Assembly (NCBI RefSeq): GCF_900105785.1
Contig: NZ_LT629799.1
Location: 4,340,001 to 4,404,000 of the forward strand
Length of the DNA stretch: 64,000 bases
Origin: Microlunatus sagamiharensis
GTDB lineage: Bacteria > Actinomycetota > Actinomycetes > Propionibacteriales > Propionibacteriaceae
Direction: 5' to 3'
A program made the position numbers and the translations under genes. Shown in pieces: positions 1 to 6,929 of this stretch. Positions within the stretch are counted from its first letter, which is position 1; every line of letters begins with the position of its first letter. The notes under the pieces were generated by a model, which was given only the letters and a program-made list of their open reading frames with translations, made no database searches and was not told the origin of the DNA.

Positions 1-343
1 GGTGGATGCCCAGGTCCTGCAGGGCGGCGGCGGCCAGGCTCGAGGTGAACCCCTCCTGGCAGAGCACGACGACCTCGAGGTCGTACGACGCGATCGGCAG
101 GGCCGCGTCGCTCTGCGGGTCGAGGCGCCACTCGAGCACGTTCCGCTCGATCACGAGGACGTCGTCGGGCCCGCCCTGCACGGCGCGCTGCGCGGCCGGA
201 CGGATGTCGACGACGACCGCACCGGCCGCACGGGCTGCGACGGCCTGCGCCGGGGTCAGCCGGTCGAGGCGGGAGCGGGCGTCCTCCAGCACGTCGGCGA
301 TGCTGCGGCGCCGGGCCAGGGGAGGGGCGGCGAGCGCGGTCAC
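1..343 (-). CDS. Rhodanese-like domain protein (partial, C-terminus off the window)
   Basis: A rhodanese-fold sulfur-handling protein. About 114 residues are visible and the C-terminus runs off the left edge. The GTG start at 343 overlaps the stop of the upstream cysteine dioxygenase gene as GTGA, so the two are translationally coupled. A VVVDIRP strand lies near residue 48, and the active-site loop CQEGFTSS supplies the likely persulfide-forming Cys, a variant of the usual CRxGxRS. Cysteine dioxygenase followed by a rhodanese is a common actinobacterial pair, so a role in cysteine or sulfide turnover is inferred. The true substrate is unknown. Confidence 0.85.
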   Translation of the reverse strand, partial: MTALAAPPLARRRSIADVLEDARSRLDRLTPAQAVAARAAGAVVVDIRPAAQRAVQGGPDDVLVIERNVLEWRLDPQSDAALPIASYDLEVVVLCQEGFTSSLAAAALQDLGIH

Positions 344-813
344 CAGGCCACCCCCGCCAGGCGCGACTCGACCAGGTCGAGGCGGTCGCCCTCGCGGACG
401 TAGCCGTTCATCCGGGTGAGCGCCGGCGCGTACACGTGGATGCTCACCGCCGGCTCCAGGCCGGTGTTGGTGACCTTGTGGATGTGGCGGGTGCCGAAGG
501 GGCGCAGCGCGCCGGTGCCCAGCGAGCGGGTCTGCGCCACGACCGCCGAACCGTCCGGCTGCAGCCGGGCGTGCTCCTCGGTGAGGGCTCCGCGGACGAC
601 GACGAACGCGCCCGCGCTGCCGCCGTGGTCGTGCCAGTCGGTGCCCTGGCCGGGCACCCAGGTCAGCAGCCAGGCCTCGTGCTCGGGGGTGAGGGCGAGC
701 CGGGCGTAGAAGCGGGAGACGGGGTCGTAGTCGACCAGCGGCTCCCAGAGGTGGGTGGCCTCGCCCAGGCGGGTCGCGGTGGCGGCGAGGTCGGCGAGAT
801 GGCGTGCAGGCAT
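340..813 (-). CDS. Cysteine dioxygenase (cupin, CDO type)
   Basis: A 157-residue cupin that should oxidise L-cysteine to cysteine sulfinate with a mononuclear iron. Metal ligands are visible in WHDH (HxH) and in the later HIHKVTN. The position that is Cys in mammalian CDO is Gly in HDHGGSAGAF, as in bacterial enzymes, and a VYAPAL segment supplies the conserved Tyr. The ATG at 813 is preferred over an upstream in-frame start because AGGAA lies about 9 bases before it and the family begins near this point. It overlaps the downstream rhodanese gene by 4 bp. A short leader ORF and hairpin lie upstream, so expression may respond to cysteine supply (inference). Confidence 0.88.
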   Translation of the reverse strand: MPARHLADLAATATRLGEATHLWEPLVDYDPVSRFYARLALTPEHEAWLLTWVPGQGTDWHDHGGSAGAFVVVRGALTEEHARLQPDGSAVVAQTRSLGTGALRPFGTRHIHKVTNTGLEPAVSIHVYAPALTRMNGYVREGDRLDLVESRLAGVAW

Positions 814-862
814 GGTGGGACGGTTCCTGTCGGGGCTGAGGACTGCAAGAGCGGAGGAGACC

Positions 863-889
863 GAGGGGCGGCGTGGTCGCCGAGCCCTC
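863..889 (-). terminator. Attenuator-like hairpin between leader peptide and cysteine dioxygenase
   Basis: On the minus strand GAGGG-ct-CGGCG-acca-CGCCG-c-CCCTC folds into a 10-bp stem with a small internal loop. It begins 11 bases after the leader-peptide stop and ends about 50 bases before the cysteine dioxygenase start. There is no clear U-tract. Its position suggests a regulatory structure coupled to leader translation, but this is inferred. Confidence 0.4.
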
Positions 890-900
890 ACGAGGTGCGC

Positions 901-981
901 CTAGAGGCGCGTGGTCATTCGACACACCGAGCTCGCCGTGCGGCGCAGGTCGACGTGTCGGCGCTGGTGCAGCGTCCTCAT
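901..981 (-). CDS. Leader peptide upstream of cysteine dioxygenase (26 aa)
   Basis: This small ORF reads ATG to TAG in 26 codons, preceded by a strong AGGAGG 10 bases upstream and a possible -10 TACTGT at 1016-1011. The peptide carries the core RRHVDLRRTASSVCR. This resembles short actinobacterial ORFs annotated as putative leader peptides before sulfur genes, whose single late Cys is thought to sense cysteine supply. A second peptide with the same core lies at 38044-38127, before the thiosulfate sulfurtransferase. The ORF ends 87 bases before cysteine dioxygenase, and a hairpin lies between them. The start and motif are seen directly; the regulatory role is inferred. Confidence 0.75.
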   Translation of the reverse strand: MRTLHQRRHVDLRRTASSVCRMTTRL

Positions 982-1091
982 CAGGATGTGTCCTCCTATT
1001 CCCGGGCACCACAGTAGGGAACATCGGGTTCGTGCGCACCCGGCGGTCCGGACCGTGAGACCGCTCTGCGTCGGCCTGGCAGACTGGTCGC

Positions 1092-2495
1092 GTGCGACAC
1101 TTCGACCTCTGCGTCATCGGCAGCGGCTCCGGCAACTCCGTGATCGACGACGCGATGGACGGCTGGTCGGTGGCCATGGTCGAGGCCGGGACCTTCGGCG
1201 GGACCTGCCTCAACGTCGGCTGCATCCCCACCAAGATGTACGTCTACCCGGCCGACCTCGCCGCCTCGCCGCAGCAGGCCAAGGAGCTCGGCGTCGACCT
1301 CGAGCTCGTCGACGTGCGCTGGCCCGACATCCGGGACCGGATCTTCGGTCGCATCGACCCGATCTCCTCCGGCGGGCGCGACTGGCGGGCCGGCCGGCCG
1401 AACGTGACCCTCTACGAGCAGCGCGGCCGCTTCGTCGGCGACCACGAGCTCCTGCTGGAGGCCCGCGACGGGCACCCGGAGACGACGATCACCGCCGACC
1501 GCTTCGTGCTGGCCAACGGCAGCCGCGCGGTCGTCCCGCCCTTCCCGGGGATCGACGCCGTGCCGTACGAGACGTCGGACACCGTCATGCGCCTCGACGC
1601 TCTCCCGCGCTCGATGGTGATCGTCGGGGGCGGCTACATCGCCGCGGAGTTCGCGCACGTCTTCTCCTCCTACGGCGTGCAGGTGACGATCGTCGGCCGC
1701 TCCCCGCAGCTGCTCTCCCGCGAGGACGCGCAGGTCTCCGAGCGCTTCACCGAGCTGCTGGGCCGCCGGGTCGACGTCCGCACGAGCACCGAGGTGCAGC
1801 GCGTCGACCGGCGTCCCTCGGGTGACGGCGTGGTCGTCACCGCCCGGACCAAGGAGGGCGTCGAGTCCACCATCGAGGCCGACGTGCTCCTCGTCGCGAC
1901 CGGGCGGACGCCGAACGCCGACACGCTCGACCTGGACCGGACGGGCGTGGAGGTGGACGACGACGGCCGCGTGGTCGTCGACTCCCGGCAGCGGACCGGG
2001 GTCGAGGGCATCTTCGCGCTCGGCGACGTCTCCTCGGCGCACCAGCTCAAGCACGTGGCCAACCACGAGGCGCGCGTGGTGAAGCACAACCTCCTCCACC
2101 CCGACGCGATGGTCGAGTCCGACCACCGCTACGTCCCGCACGCGGTCTTCTCCGACCCGCAGGTCGCCGCCGTGGGCCTCACCGAGGCCGAGGCGGAGGA
2201 GCAGGGGCTCGACTACGCGGTGGCCGTGCAGGACTACGGCTCCACCGCGTACGGGTGGGCCATGGGCGACGAGGACCACTTCGTGAAGCTGGTCGGCGAG
2301 CGGGGGACCGGGCGCCTGCTCGGCGCGCACCTGATCGGCCCGCAGGCGTCGTCGCTGATCCAGCCCCTGATCCAGGCCATGAGCTTCGGCCTCCCGGCCC
2401 ACGCGATGGCCCGCGGACAGTACTGGATCCATCCGGCCATGGCCGAGGTGGTGGAGAACGCGCTGCTCGCTCTCCCGTCGTCCTCGGAGGACTAG
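1092..2495 (+). CDS. mtr: Mycothione reductase
   Basis: A 467-residue flavoprotein disulfide reductase that uses NADPH to reduce mycothione to mycothiol, the low-molecular-weight thiol of Actinobacteria. An FAD-binding GSGSGN lies at residues 10-15 and the redox-active pair CLNVGC at 39-44. The NADPH fold GGGYIAAEF lies near 176, and the dimer-interface His-Glu pair is in HPAMAEVVE near 444. FDLCVIGSG at the N-terminus supports the GTG start, the first start compatible with the FAD fold. The length matches characterised enzymes. It stands alone, divergent from the cysteine dioxygenase leader. Mycothiol synthase MshD lies at 35213-36145. The family could in principle include mercuric or lipoamide relatives, but the sequence fits Mtr best. 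Confidence 0.93.
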   Translation: MRHFDLCVIGSGSGNSVIDDAMDGWSVAMVEAGTFGGTCLNVGCIPTKMYVYPADLAASPQQAKELGVDLELVDVRWPDIRDRIFGRIDPISSGGRDWRAGRPNVTLYEQRGRFVGDHELLLEARDGHPETTITADRFVLANGSRAVVPPFPGIDAVPYETSDTVMRLDALPRSMVIVGGGYIAAEFAHVFSSYGVQVTIVGRSPQLLSREDAQVSERFTELLGRRVDVRTSTEVQRVDRRPSGDGVVVTARTKEGVESTIEADVLLVATGRTPNADTLDLDRTGVEVDDDGRVVVDSRQRTGVEGIFALGDVSSAHQLKHVANHEARVVKHNLLHPDAMVESDHRYVPHAVFSDPQVAAVGLTEAEAEEQGLDYAVAVQDYGSTAYGWAMGDEDHFVKLVGERGTGRLLGAHLIGPQASSLIQPLIQAMSFGLPAHAMARGQYWIHPAMAEVVENALLALPSSSED

Positions 2496-2508
2496 AGCCT
2501 CTCGCCGA

Positions 2509-2636
2509 GCGGTCCTGGGCACGGGGCGCCGGGCAACCATCCGCCCGGGCGCGTGGTCTGGCTCGTAGTGCTTCTGCGGTCGCGCCCGGGCTCCCGCCAG
2601 ACCCATCCACGCCCGGCGCCCCGTGCCCAGGACCGC
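2509..2636. repeat. Large inverted repeat with 26-bp arms
   Basis: Arms at 2509-2534 and 2611-2636 (starting GCGGTCCTGGGCACGGGGCG) are perfect complements separated by 76 bp. Inside, CCCGGGCGCG (2544-2553) pairs with 2581-2590, and TGGTCTGGC (2554-2562) pairs with 2596-2604 apart from one extra base. These two pairings cross, so they form a potential pseudoknot. It lies just after mtr and could act as a terminator, but the size and inner structure are more than a terminator needs. No coding sequence and no target-site duplication were seen. Confidence 0.75.
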
Positions 2637-2714
2637 CCTTGATTGTCACCCCTCGCGATCCTCGAGCTGTGGAGCAGCGCGTTGCTAGGGGTGTCCCGGC
2701 TTCGCTTCAACCCT

Positions 2715-2869
2715 CTGTCGAAGGGCCGCTCGGGCAGGGTCGCGACCACGACCCCTGAGTCTGTCGAGGGGCCGCTCGGGCAGGGTCGCGACCACGGCCC
2801 CTGAGCTTGTCGAAGGGCCGCTCGGCAGGGTCGCGACCACGGCCCCTGAGCCTGTCGAAGGGCGCTCGG
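2715..2869. repeat. 46-bp tandem repeat, about 3.4 copies
   Basis: Units start at 2715, 2761 and 2807 (the third is 45 bp), with a partial fourth from 2852. Each contains CGGGCAGGGTCGCGACCACG and ends with CCCTGAG before a CTGTCGAAGGG. There are no unique spacers, so this is not a CRISPR. The 19-bp subsequence CCCTGAGCCTGTCGAAGGG (2844-2862) recurs exactly, on the opposite strand, at 40504-40522, and degenerately inside pstA at 6882-6900. With the inverted repeat it fills the 2496-2884 gap, in which I see no gene. Confidence 0.9.
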
Positions 2870-2884
2870 ACGGACCAGCTCGGG

Positions 2885-3337
2885 CTAAGAGGGGAGTAGG
2901 CGGCGACGGAGGCGCTCGATCCGGACCTCGCGGGTCTCAGCGTCCTCGCCGACGCTGATCCAGCGTCCGTACTCCTCCTGATGGCCCTCGGGGAGGGCGC
3001 GCCACGCTTCGGCGAACCTCTCGTCCTTGGTCAGCGCTGACTCGAGCTCGGAGCAGGTGGTGGGCGCGGTGTCGGGCTCGGGCTCCTCGACCGGGGCACC
3101 CGGCTCGAGCTCGACGTGCACGGTGTCGCCCGCCCCGACGCCGAGGGCGGTCAGGAGAGTCTTGCGCAGGCCGAGGTAGGTGCGGCCGCCGTACGCGCCG
3201 AGCGTGGTCTCGAACGACTCGTCGCCGAGCCGGACCCGTACGCGACGGGTGCCGAGCTCGGCGACGACAGGCTTGGGGACGACGACGGCGTGGCTGCCGC
3301 GCCCGGAGGCGCGGACCTCCGCGTCGAACCCGGGCAC
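2885..3337 (-). CDS. DUF1905 / YdeI-like protein
   Basis: A 150-residue protein. Residues 1-80 fit the DUF1905 beta-barrel-like domain (FDAEVRASGRGSHAVVVP near the start, then an RVRVRLGD strand and a YLGLRKTLL helix). The C-terminus (about 95-148) carries the YdeI/OmpD-associated motif with FAEAWRALPEGHQEEYGRWI and a closing ETREVRIERLRRRLL. Proteins of this family are linked to stress or bacteriocin tolerance in some bacteria, but no reaction is established. The GTG at 3337 is the only start that preserves the domain. It lies 30 bp downstream of bioY on the same strand, so the two may be cotranscribed without an obvious functional link. Confidence 0.8.
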   Translation of the reverse strand: MPGFDAEVRASGRGSHAVVVPKPVVAELGTRRVRVRLGDESFETTLGAYGGRTYLGLRKTLLTALGVGAGDTVHVELEPGAPVEEPEPDTAPTTCSELESALTKDERFAEAWRALPEGHQEEYGRWISVGEDAETREVRIERLRRRLLPS

Positions 3338-3367
3338 AGCAGTGTGGTGCGGTGGTGCTTCGGGCGC

Positions 3368-3943
3368 TCAGCCGCGCCGGCCGACGAGCTTCCAGGCGGC
3401 GGGGAGGAGGGCGGCGGCGACGACGACCTTGACGACGTCCCCGATCAGGAAGGGCACGACGCCCTTGGCCAGCGCGGTGCCGAGGTCCATGCCGGTGGCG
3501 GCGATGAGGCCGGACACGCCGAAGGCGTAGACGATGATGCTGCCGAGGACCAGCAGGCCGACGTTCTTGACGACGTTCCGGTCGGCGCCGGCCTCGGCGA
3601 GCCGGCCGGCGACCCAGCCGGCGGCGACGAAGCCGACGACGTAGCCGAAGGAGGCGAAGGCCCAGCCGCTCTGGTGCGCGGCGAACCACGGCACACCCGC
3701 CATGCCGGCGGCCAGGTAGAGCACCATCGCAGCGGCGCCGCGACGGCTGCCCAGGCTGGCGCCCACGACCAGGACCGCGAAGGTCTGCAGCGACAGCGGC
3801 ACGGGCGTGAACGGCAGCGGGATCTGCACGAGCGCGCTCAGCGCGACGAGGAGGGTGCCGCCGACGACGAGGGCGACGTTGCGCACGAGGCCACCGGGGA
3901 CGACGTCACCGAGGGTGCGGGGAGAGGCGCTGACCAGAGACAT
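3368..3943 (-). CDS. bioY: Biotin transporter BioY
   Basis: The substrate-binding S component of an ECF-type biotin importer, 191 residues with about six hydrophobic segments. The family signature PLPFTPVPLSLQTFAVLV is at residues 42-59, followed by the GxxxG-rich segment LYLAAGMAGVPWFA and the conserved FASFGYVVGFVAAG. No BioM/BioN ATPase or transmembrane partner is next to it, so it either uses a shared ECF module elsewhere or works alone, as some BioY proteins do. The ATG at 3943 opens a short polar N-terminus before the first membrane helix. No biotin-repressor site was recognised upstream. Confidence 0.92.
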   Translation of the reverse strand: MSLVSASPRTLGDVVPGGLVRNVALVVGGTLLVALSALVQIPLPFTPVPLSLQTFAVLVVGASLGSRRGAAAMVLYLAAGMAGVPWFAAHQSGWAFASFGYVVGFVAAGWVAGRLAEAGADRNVVKNVGLLVLGSIIVYAFGVSGLIAATGMDLGTALAKGVVPFLIGDVVKVVVAAALLPAAWKLVGRRG

Positions 3944-3984
3944 GCGCTCACCTTAATGGGCGCCCGCCTGGGGTCGGCGCCCGC

Positions 3985-5082
3985 TCAGCTGTCGACCGTG
4001 AGCTGCTCCAACGCGTCGCGCGCGGGCTGGACGAGCTCGGGCGTCGTGTCGGGGATGGAGGCGTAGAAGAGGCCCGAGCGCTCGGGGCTGGCCTGCACGA
4101 TCGCGATGATCGCCAGCTCGCCCTTGGTCCGCAGCCCGGTGATGTCGAAGCTGAGCTGGGTCTCGACGAGCCAGGCGTCCTTGCCGTCGATCGTCGTCGC
4201 CTTGTTGACCTTGACGTCGCTCTGCACGGGGTTGTTGCCGTAGAACACGCCGAGGATGCAGCGGACGACGATCTGCGAGCCCTGCTCGGGGGTGAAGAAG
4301 CCGTCGCCGGCCTGCAGCTCCCCGACCGTGATCGAGGCGACCCAGTTGGTGCCGGGGCCGTCGTAGTTGGGCTCGACGTCGACGTTCTGGCTCAGCACGT
4401 TGACGCCGAAGGGGACGCGGTTCTCCCCGGTCGGCGCGCCCCAGGGCGACCCGAGCTGCGGGTAGGAGACGGGTCCGCCGTGCACGCGTCCGTCGTTGGT
4501 CGTCGACGAGGGCGCGCTGGGGGAGTCGGAGCGCTGGGGCGGGCACTGGTCCGACGACGCCTGGCCGCTGGCCCCGCCGCCACCCACCGTGGTCGAGCCG
4601 CCGGTGGCCGCGCGGATCGCGACAACGGCGACGACGACGAGCACGAGGGCGAGGACGCCGGCGCCGACCCACCAGCCGAGGCCCGAGCGCGACTTGCGCT
4701 GGAACTGGGCGTACGCGGGACGGCCCGGCTGACCGCCGCCCGGCTGGCGGGCGCCGGTCTGACCCGTCTGGCCGTACGGGCCCTGAGCACCCTGCTGGCC
4801 GCCCTGGCCGTAGGACGACTGCCCGTAGCCGCCCTGCCCGTACGCCGACTGCCCGTAGGAGCCCTGGCCGTAGCTGCCCTGGCCGTACGAGCCCTGCCCG
4901 TAGTTGGCGTGGGCGCTGTCACCGGCCGTGCCCGAGGCGGAGCCCGGGTTGACGATGCCCTGCGGCGGGGCCGCGGAGGCCGGGTTGGCCGTGGTCGCGG
5001 CGGACCACGCCTGCCCGTCCCAGTAGCGGTAGAGACCCTGGCCGCCGCCCGGGTCGGGGTACCAGCCGGCCGTCGCGCTCAT
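3985..5082 (-). CDS. DUF2510-domain membrane protein with Gly/Tyr/Gln repeats
   Basis: A 365-residue protein of unknown function. Residues 6-27 form a DUF2510 motif (WYPDPGGGQGLYRYWDGQAW), a short domain of actinobacterial membrane proteins. Residues 65-110 are low-complexity YGQG/SYGQ repeats, encoded by a visible DNA repeat at about 4795-4910. A single transmembrane helix follows near 137-158 (ALVLVVVAVVAI). The remaining 200 residues are probably extracytoplasmic, with an NYDGPGTNWVASITVGELQAG segment typical of actinobacterial surface-exposed domains. It lies between bioY and the pst operon, all on the minus strand, but the terminator at 5114-5168 separates it from pst. Confidence 0.75.
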   Translation of the reverse strand: MSATAGWYPDPGGGQGLYRYWDGQAWSAATTANPASAAPPQGIVNPGSASGTAGDSAHANYGQGSYGQGSYGQGSYGQSAYGQGGYGQSSYGQGGQQGAQGPYGQTGQTGARQPGGGQPGRPAYAQFQRKSRSGLGWWVGAGVLALVLVVVAVVAIRAATGGSTTVGGGGASGQASSDQCPPQRSDSPSAPSSTTNDGRVHGGPVSYPQLGSPWGAPTGENRVPFGVNVLSQNVDVEPNYDGPGTNWVASITVGELQAGDGFFTPEQGSQIVVRCILGVFYGNNPVQSDVKVNKATTIDGKDAWLVETQLSFDITGLRTKGELAIIAIVQASPERSGLFYASIPDTTPELVQPARDALEQLTVDS

Positions 5083-5113
5083 TGCTCGAGTCTAGGAGGA
5101 GCCGGGAGCGTGC

Positions 5114-5168
5114 CAGAGCCCGCGCGCCGTCTCACAGCGAGCTGTGACCTGACGGGACGCGGGCCCTG
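5114..5168 (-). terminator. Terminator-like hairpin after pstB
   Basis: Imperfect arms at 5114-5131 and 5151-5168 (CAGGGCCCGCG on the minus strand) enclose a perfect inner stem TCACAG-CGAG-CTGTGA at 5132-5147. It follows the pstB stop on the minus strand by about 30 bp and precedes the DUF2510 gene, so it probably ends the pst transcript. Confidence 0.65.
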
Positions 5169-5197
5169 GTGGTGGTGCATGCCTGCGGGGGAGGGGA

Positions 5198-5974
5198 TCA
5201 GCCGAAGCGGCCGGTGATGTAGTCCTCGGTCGCCTTCTCCGTGGGGTTGGAGAAGATCGTCTCGGTGGTGCCCACCTCGATGAGGCGACCCGGTTTGCCC
5301 TGGGCGGCGAGGTTGAAGAACGCCGTCTGGTCGCTCACCCGGGCGGCCTGCTGCATGTTGTGGGTGACGATGACGACGGTGAACTGCTCCTTGAGCTGGT
5401 TGATCAGGTCCTCGATCGCCAGCGTGGAGATGGGGTCGAGGGCCGAGCAGGGCTCGTCCATGAGCAGCACCTGCGGCTCGACCGCGATGGCGCGGGCGAT
5501 GCAGAGGCGCTGCTGCTGACCGCCGGAGAGGCCCATGCCGGCCTTGCCGAGGCGGTCCTTCACCTCGCTCCAGAGGTTGGCGGCTTTCAGGGAGCGCTCG
5601 ACGGCGTCGCTCAGCACGCCCTTGTTCTTGACGCCGTTGAGGCGCAGCCCCGACGCGACGTTGTCGAAGATCGACATCGACGGGAAGGGGTTCGGGCGCT
5701 GGAAGACCATCCCGACCACGCGGCGCACGGCGACCGGGTCGACGCCGGGGGCGTAGAGGTCGGTGCCGTCGAGCTGGACGCTGCCCTTGACGTGGGCGCC
5801 GGGGATGACCTCGTGCATGCGGTTGAGGGTCCGCAGGAAGGTCGACTTGCCGCAGCCGGACGGGCCGATGAAGGCCGTCACGGTGCGCGGCTGGACGGTC
5901 AGCGACACGTCCTGCACGGCGTGGAAGGCGCCGTAGTAGATGTCGACGTTCTTCGCGTCGATGCGCTTGGCCAT
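5198..5974 (-). CDS. pstB: Phosphate ABC transporter ATP-binding protein PstB
   Basis: The 258-residue ATPase that powers high-affinity phosphate uptake from the cytoplasmic face of the PstCA channel. Walker [10 protein letters not shown] lies at about 37-45, a Q-loop in [11 protein letters not shown], the ABC signature LSGGQQQR, Walker [13 protein letters not shown] and the switch His in IVTHNM. The length equals the family norm. The ATG at 5974 lies 4 bases after the pstA stop. Last gene of pstSCAB; no phoU follows here, so PhoU is encoded elsewhere. Expression should follow the PHO box upstream of pstS. Confidence 0.97.
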   Translation of the reverse strand: MAKRIDAKNVDIYYGAFHAVQDVSLTVQPRTVTAFIGPSGCGKSTFLRTLNRMHEVIPGAHVKGSVQLDGTDLYAPGVDPVAVRRVVGMVFQRPNPFPSMSIFDNVASGLRLNGVKNKGVLSDAVERSLKAANLWSEVKDRLGKAGMGLSGGQQQRLCIARAIAVEPQVLLMDEPCSALDPISTLAIEDLINQLKEQFTVVIVTHNMQQAARVSDQTAFFNLAAQGKPGRLIEVGTTETIFSNPTEKATEDYITGRFG

Positions 5975-5978
5975 TTTC

Positions 5979-6929
5979 CTACTTCTCCTTGAGCTTCGTG
6001 GCCCGGGCGATGCCGCGGGCGACGAGGTTGAGCAGCATGACGATGATGATGAGCGTGAGCGCGGCGGCCCACGTCCGGTCGTAGCCGGGCAGGCCGGGGG
6101 CCACGTCGCGGCTGGAGTTGATCATGGTGGGCAGCGACGCCATCGTGGAGCTGGTGGGCGAGAAGTTGATGCCCACCGCGTACGACACCAGGATCAGCAG
6201 CGGCGCGGTCTCGCCCATGACGCGGGCCAGGCCGAGCATGACGCCGGTCGAGATCCCGCCGAACGAGGTCGGGATGACCACCTGCAGGATCGTCTTCCAC
6301 TTCGGCACCCCGAGCGCGTACGACGCCTCGCGCAGCGAGTCGGGGACGAGCTTGAGCATCTCCTCGGTGGAGCGCAGCACCACGGGGAGCATCAGCAGCA
6401 CCAGGGCCAGCGACACCGCGACCGCCGAGCGGCCGGCCCCGAGGATCGTGATGACGAGGGCGTAGATGAAGAGCGCCGCGACGATCGACGGGATCCCGCT
6501 GAGGATGTCGACCATGAAGCTGACCACGCGGGCCGCCTTGGTGCCGCGGGCGTACTCGACGAGGAAGATCGCGCCGAGCACGCCGAGCGGCACGGCGATC
6601 ACCGCGCAGATCAGGCCGATCTCGAGCGTGCCGACGATGGCGTGGTAGGCGCCGCCGCCCTCGCGACGCGGCGTGATGCCGCGCTGGCTCTCCAGCCACC
6701 AGCTCGACGTCAGGACCAGGCTCAGGCCCTTGCTGACCACGGTCCAGAGGACCCAGACGAGCGGGATGAGCGCGAGCAGCGTGGCGATCGAGACGTAGAC
6801 CGTGGCGAGCGCGTTCTTGAGCGTGCGCGGCCCGCTGGGCCGGCGGAAGGAGAGCGGGGCGTCGCCGCCCTGCAGGCGCTGTCCTGAGCTCGTCGAAGGG
6901 TCGTTCGCGGCTGCGGTGGTCGAGGCCAT
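5979..6929 (-). CDS. pstA: Phosphate ABC transporter permease PstA
   Basis: A 316-residue inner-membrane permease with about six membrane helices. The binding-protein-dependent transport loop is in [20 protein letters not shown] (EAA motif). The start at 6929 is fixed by its 1-base overlap with the pstC stop (TGATG). An odd N-terminus of about 35 residues contains DPSTSSGQ, the in-frame translation of the dispersed repeat TCCTGAGCTCGTCGAAGGG at 6882-6900. A repeat element thus seems to have been captured in the coding region before the first helix, where it is probably tolerated in the cytoplasmic tail. Confidence 0.95.
   Translation of the reverse strand: MASTTAAANDPSTSSGQRLQGGDAPLSFRRPSGPRTLKNALATVYVSIATLLALIPLVWVLWTVVSKGLSLVLTSSWWLESQRGITPRREGGGAYHAIVGTLEIGLICAVIAVPLGVLGAIFLVEYARGTKAARVVSFMVDILSGIPSIVAALFIYALVITILGAGRSAVAVSLALVLLMLPVVLRSTEEMLKLVPDSLREASYALGVPKWKTILQVVIPTSFGGISTGVMLGLARVMGETAPLLILVSYAVGINFSPTSSTMASLPTMINSSRDVAPGLPGYDRTWAAALTLIIIVMLLNLVARGIARATKLKEK
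6882..6900 (-). repeat. Dispersed 19-bp repeat inside pstA
   Basis: TCCTGAGCTCGTCGAAGGG at 6882-6900 matches the CCCTGAGCCTGTCGAAGGG repeat seen at 2844-2862, with three differences. Here it is in frame within pstA and is read as DPSTSSGQ. Confidence 0.7.

Noticed and set aside
2715-2869. CRISPR array
   Set aside because: Units follow each other with no unique spacers and no cas genes are near.
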